A stretch of DNA of 64,000 nucleotides. Source: Ziziphus jujuba. Lineage: Eukaryota > Streptophyta > Magnoliopsida > Rosales > Rhamnaceae. The notes beneath the pieces are model-generated. The model saw nothing but the letters and a program-made list of their open reading frames with translations, did not search any database and was not told the origin of the DNA. The stretch covers positions 20,966,001 through 21,030,000 of the forward strand of contig NC_083379.1 in the NCBI RefSeq assembly GCF_031755915.1, read 5' to 3'. Shown here in pieces: positions 60,470 to 64,000 of the stretch. A program made the position numbers and the translations under genes. How positions within the stretch are numbered: the first letter of the stretch is position 1; every line of letters starts with the position of its first letter.

Positions 60470-61443
60470 TGATACGAACCAAGGTCGACTTGCTCCTAAA
60501 CTCATATTATATTAGCCCATATTGAAATTAAGTTCAGATTCTAATGGTTACATTGATCCCTAATAAACTTGTTATTAGAAACCTTGGTATATCAAAGATG
60601 CCACAATAGGTTATGGAATGTCCTATTGATAAGTTAAACTTGAATACTAGTTCTTTAATAGAGTTCTAGATGTCCAAATAAAAGAAAGATTATTAAGAAA
60701 ATAAACCTTTAAATATGTTTGAGTTACAAAAATAAAATCCTAAAAACATTAGGTAAAATCGGCCAAAAGTGTTGAAACAATGGTATGGCTGAATTTCACT
60801 TAACTTTCCTAATCCAATTTGTATTAATTAATTCCTTAATTTTGAAAATAGAATTAATTAATTTACAATCAAAATATTAAAATATCAACTTTCCTAAATA
60901 AATCTGTCCAATAAATAATTAAATAAAAAGTAAAATAAAAGACTATTTCATAAAACAAAAGTCAAATTTTAGATTTCGAAAGTAGAAGACTAGCTATCCA
61001 AATAAGCTCTCCTTGTCCAATCACCACTAATTTAGGCTCCAAATAAGATCCAATATACTATGTAGGATGCCAAATAGGATTAGAACTAGTCCTCAAATGT
61101 TGTCATTGAATGGAATGATCAAAACTTGTTTGGACTATAAGATAACTCTTTCCTAACGCCTAACATGCATAATTCGGCCAATGTTAAAGTGTGTGCATAA
61201 ATGATATACTTGGACATCCTTGCTACTGTCTTGGCATGATTTCATGGTCTCTTGGTGGGCTCAATCACATTCATAAGCTAACAAAACATCTTTGCTACTC
61301 GAAGTCCTCACATATACCAAAACACCTTCCGGGTCCATTAGACGGGCTTAAAATCTTCAAGTAAAAATGGCTCGAACTTCAGCTGCACAAGATCAGTACC
61401 CTAGCAAATTATAGTTTGCATGGGTGTAAGTGGGTTCTTATAA
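60470..61443 (-). mobile_element. 3' LTR of the element leaving the right edge
   Basis: Ends GGTTCGTATCA at 60470. The start near 61443 is TTATAAGAACCC, a changed family end, directly after a polypurine tract. About 974 bp, more diverged than the other copies. It lies only 7 bp from the pol-less element. Confidence 0.8.
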
Positions 61444-61460
61444 TTCTCCTCCTCTTAAAA
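61444..61460 (-). promoter_or_regulatory. polypurine tract
   Basis: The minus strand reads TTTTAAGAGGAGGAGAA, directly upstream of the 3' LTR, comparable to AAAGAGGAGGG at 46060. Confidence 0.75.
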
Positions 61461-62600
61461 GTGATTTGTCTTCAAATCAAAGTCATCAGTTGCAGAAAAA
61501 AAGAAGAAGATAAATCAGCAACATTAAAGGTAGCACTCACATTATACTCACCTGGTAAGTAAAGCTTGTAGGCATTTTCATTAACTTTCTCCAAAACTTG
61601 AAATGGTCCATCCCCTCATGGCATAATTTTTTACTTATACTAGTTAAGAAACCTCTCTTTTCTTAAGTGCAACCAAACCAAATCTTCTGGTTCAAACACT
61701 ACATTGATCCTGCCTTCATTAGCAACTTTTACGTATTGCTCAGTCTGCCTTTCAATATTTGTTTTAGTCTTCTCATGAATCTACTTAACAAATTTAGCTT
61801 TTTGTTTTCCATCTAGATTAGCATGTTCACATAAAGGCAACGCTATTAAATCTAATGGAGTTAAAGTAGTCAAACCATAAACAATTTCCAATGGTGAATA
61901 TTTAGTAGCAGAATATATGATTCTATTATAAGCAAATTTAACATGCGGTAAACATTCTTCCTAAGTTCTAAAATTTCAGTTTGACCATCGGTTTGTGGAT
62001 GACAAGTAGTTGAAAATAAAAGTTTAGTGCCTAACTTAGCCCACATTGTTTTCTAAAAATAACTCAAGAACTTAGCATCCCTATCAGAAACAATAGTCTT
62101 AGGCATACCATGAAGTCTTACCACTTCCATAAAGAATAAATTAGCTACGTGAGATGCATCGTCAATTTTATTACAAGCAATGAAGTGTTCCATCTTAGAA
62201 AATCTATCAAGAATCACAAAAATTGAATCTTTTCTCATCCTAGACTAGAGTAATCCAAGTACAAAATTCATTGATTTTGACCTCCTACATGTAAAACACC
62301 TTTCACAAATTCTCTCCATATCTCTCTTCATATTCGGCCAATAGAAATGTTCTTGCAATATGAACATAGTTTTTACTACACCAAAGTGTCCCATTAAGTC
62401 CCCACCATGACCTTCCTTGACTAACAACTTTCGAGTACTACAAGGCACACAAAGTTGACTTTTCCAAAACAAATAGCCCTTAAATATATAGAATTTACCA
62501 TAGCCATATTTAGTAAAATTTCTATATATTTCATCAAAGTCACTATCATGATCATAAATTTCCTCTAACTGTTCAAAATCAAGCAATCTAGCATCTAAAG
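61461..62600 (-). pseudogene. integrase of the right-edge element
   Basis: The zinc region [34 protein letters not shown] lies in the open frame 62643-62245. About 25 residues between it and the core are missing, including the first catalytic Asp segment (junction at [12 protein letters not shown]). The core frame 62238-62053 has [21 protein letters not shown] and [15 protein letters not shown]. The C-terminal ANLDGKQK, EQYVKVANEG and GMDHFKF stretch (about 61840-61570) is full of shifts. Confidence 0.85.
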
Positions 62601-63060
62601 TTGAAAACAAAACATACCTTCGGGATAAAGCATCGGCCACCACATTCTTTTTACCTTTCTTGTAGCGGATGATATAAGGAAAAGTCTCGATGAATTTAAT
62701 CCACCTTCCATGCCATCTGTTAAGCTTTCCTTGCCCTTTGTATGCTTTAAAGATTCATGATCTGTGTAAATCACAAATTCATTTGGTATCAAGTAACGTT
62801 GTCATGTCTCCAAAGCTTGAACTAAAGCATACATCTTTTTTTCATATGTTGGATACTTCAATGCCGCCCATTCAACTTTTCGCTAAAGTATGCTATAGGT
62901 CTTCCTTCTTGCATCAACACAACTTCAATAGCTATACTTGAAGCATCAAATTCAATTTCAAAAGTCTTAGAAAAATTTAGTAATACCAATAAAGGATCAT
63001 TAGTTAATTTTTCCTTTAATAAATTAAAAGACTTCTATTGTGCTTCTCCCCATTGGAATC
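62601..63060 (-). pseudogene. RNase H of the right-edge element
   Basis: The minus strand shows [30 protein letters not shown] residues across 62960-62880, [16 protein letters not shown] (62779-62735), and [20 protein letters not shown] from 62643, in different frames separated by small indels. Confidence 0.8.
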
Positions 63061-64000
63061 CCATGTTCTTCTTGACAATTTTCCTCAATGGTGCTACAAT
63101 AGTACTAATCCTTAACAAATTTCCTATAAAAGCTAACCAAACCATGAAAACTTCTTACCTAGGTGACAATAGTAGGTGTCGGCCACTTTTGGATTGCTTT
63201 GACCTTAGATTGGTCAACTTTAATTCTTACAGCACTCATAACAAATCGTAAAAATACAAGCTCATTTTGGCAAAAATCACACTTTTTAATACTAGCAAAC
63301 AATCTTTCCTTCCTAAGTACTTCCAAAACTAACCTAAGGTGTCATGCATGATCATCTATGTTTCTATTATATACAAGAATATCATCAAAGTATACAACCA
63401 TAAATTTTCCTATGAATGGATGCATGACAAGGTTCATTAGTCTCATGAAAGTGCTACGTGCATTAGTTAACCCAAAAGGCATTATTAACCACTTATAGAG
63501 ACTATATTTTATCTTAAATGTTGTTTTCCACTAATCTCCCTCTTTCATTCTTATTTGATGATGCCCACTCCTAAGGTCAATTTTTTAAAATATGCATGCA
63601 TCATATAATTCATTATGCATATCGTCTTATATAGGAATAGGATGTCTATACTTAATAGTTATGTTACTAATAGCCTTACAATCTACATACATACGCCATG
63701 AACCATTTTTCTTAGGCACTAATAACACAGGTACAGCACATGGACTCATACTTTCTCTAATGTAACATTTTTGAAATAACTCACTTACCTAGTATTGAAG
63801 TTCCTTTGTTCCTCATGATTACTTCTATATGCAGGCCTATTAGGAATTGTGGCTCCAGGAATAAAATTGATTTGATGTTCAATCCTTTGAAAAGGTGGTA
63901 AACCACTAGGAATCTCCATTGGTAAGACATCATCAAATTCTTGTAAAAGTGAAGATATAGAATTCGACACTCCAAGCTCTTTAAGGTTAGCTAGATGATT
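63061..64000 (-). pseudogene. reverse transcriptase of the right-edge element (partial)
   Basis: From the right edge: SNSISSLLQEFDDVLPMEIP and GLPPFQRIEHQINFIPGATI (63970-63785), a frameshift, MRVCDCKAI-like residues near 63700, [11 protein letters not shown] with YFDD at 63392-63381, and the connection near 63250-63080. The catalytic motif is intact but the frame is not. The N-terminus continues beyond the window. Confidence 0.85.

Noticed and set aside
1..64000. tRNA, rRNA, CRISPR, prokaryotic or organellar features.
   Set aside because: No repeat-spacer array, no tRNA-like block other than primer-binding sites, and no organellar gene motif was seen; a tRNA scan was not possible by eye.

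Overview
The window is AT-rich plant nuclear DNA, probably from a eudicot. It is a repeat-dominated stretch with one recognisable host gene: a two-exon TIR-domain gene on the minus strand (11760-12696). Almost everything else is LTR retrotransposon sequence in layers of nested insertion. I see no operons, bacterial signals, CRISPR arrays or RNA genes.

Layout. 1-2060: 5' LTR and leader of a minus-strand element that leaves the left edge, inserted in the pol tail of an older chromovirus whose 3' LTR is 2190-~4043. ~4044-8375: AT-rich intergenic DNA with a 43-bp triplication, a dispersed AT-rich repeat and a MITE-like element. 8376-~11050: a second LTR of the older type. 11760-12696: TIR-only gene. 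14089-17561: diverged tandem duplication (two units of about 1.9 and 1.6 kb) with no recognisable gene. 17692-20959: a 3.27-kb solo LTR with a perfect 5-bp target duplication. 21446-51592: a large retroelement complex. A plus-strand half (LTR-leader-LTR-leader-gag-pol-LTR-leader-gag) meets a minus-strand half (pol-gag-leader-LTR-leader-LTR) near 32435. 52188-55386: unclassified LTR-like sequence and a decayed Ty1/copia element. 55392-60462: a pol-less element with both target duplications. 60470-64000: 3' LTR and pol of a minus-strand element leaving the right edge.

Thirteen LTRs belong to one Ty3/gypsy family. It has LTR ends TGATG...ATCA of about 1.1 kb, an initiator-Met primer-binding site, a 1.1-kb non-coding leader, and a pol frame that runs on into the 3' LTR. 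These traits and the pol motifs resemble the CRM clade of chromoviruses. The best copy is 38096-47196. All copies carry stops, frameshifts or deletions, so none looks autonomous. Target duplications give a relative insertion order: the minus-strand element was hit by the full plus-strand element (TTTAT/TTTAC), which was hit in turn by a solo LTR (GGTTT).

The most notable points are the TIR-only gene isolated among transposons, the tandem amplification of a pol segment whose copies share loss of the reverse transcriptase catalytic core, a solo LTR whose U3 is replaced by a degenerate CCTCGG-rich array, and a small GNRA hairpin kept upstream of gag in several copies.
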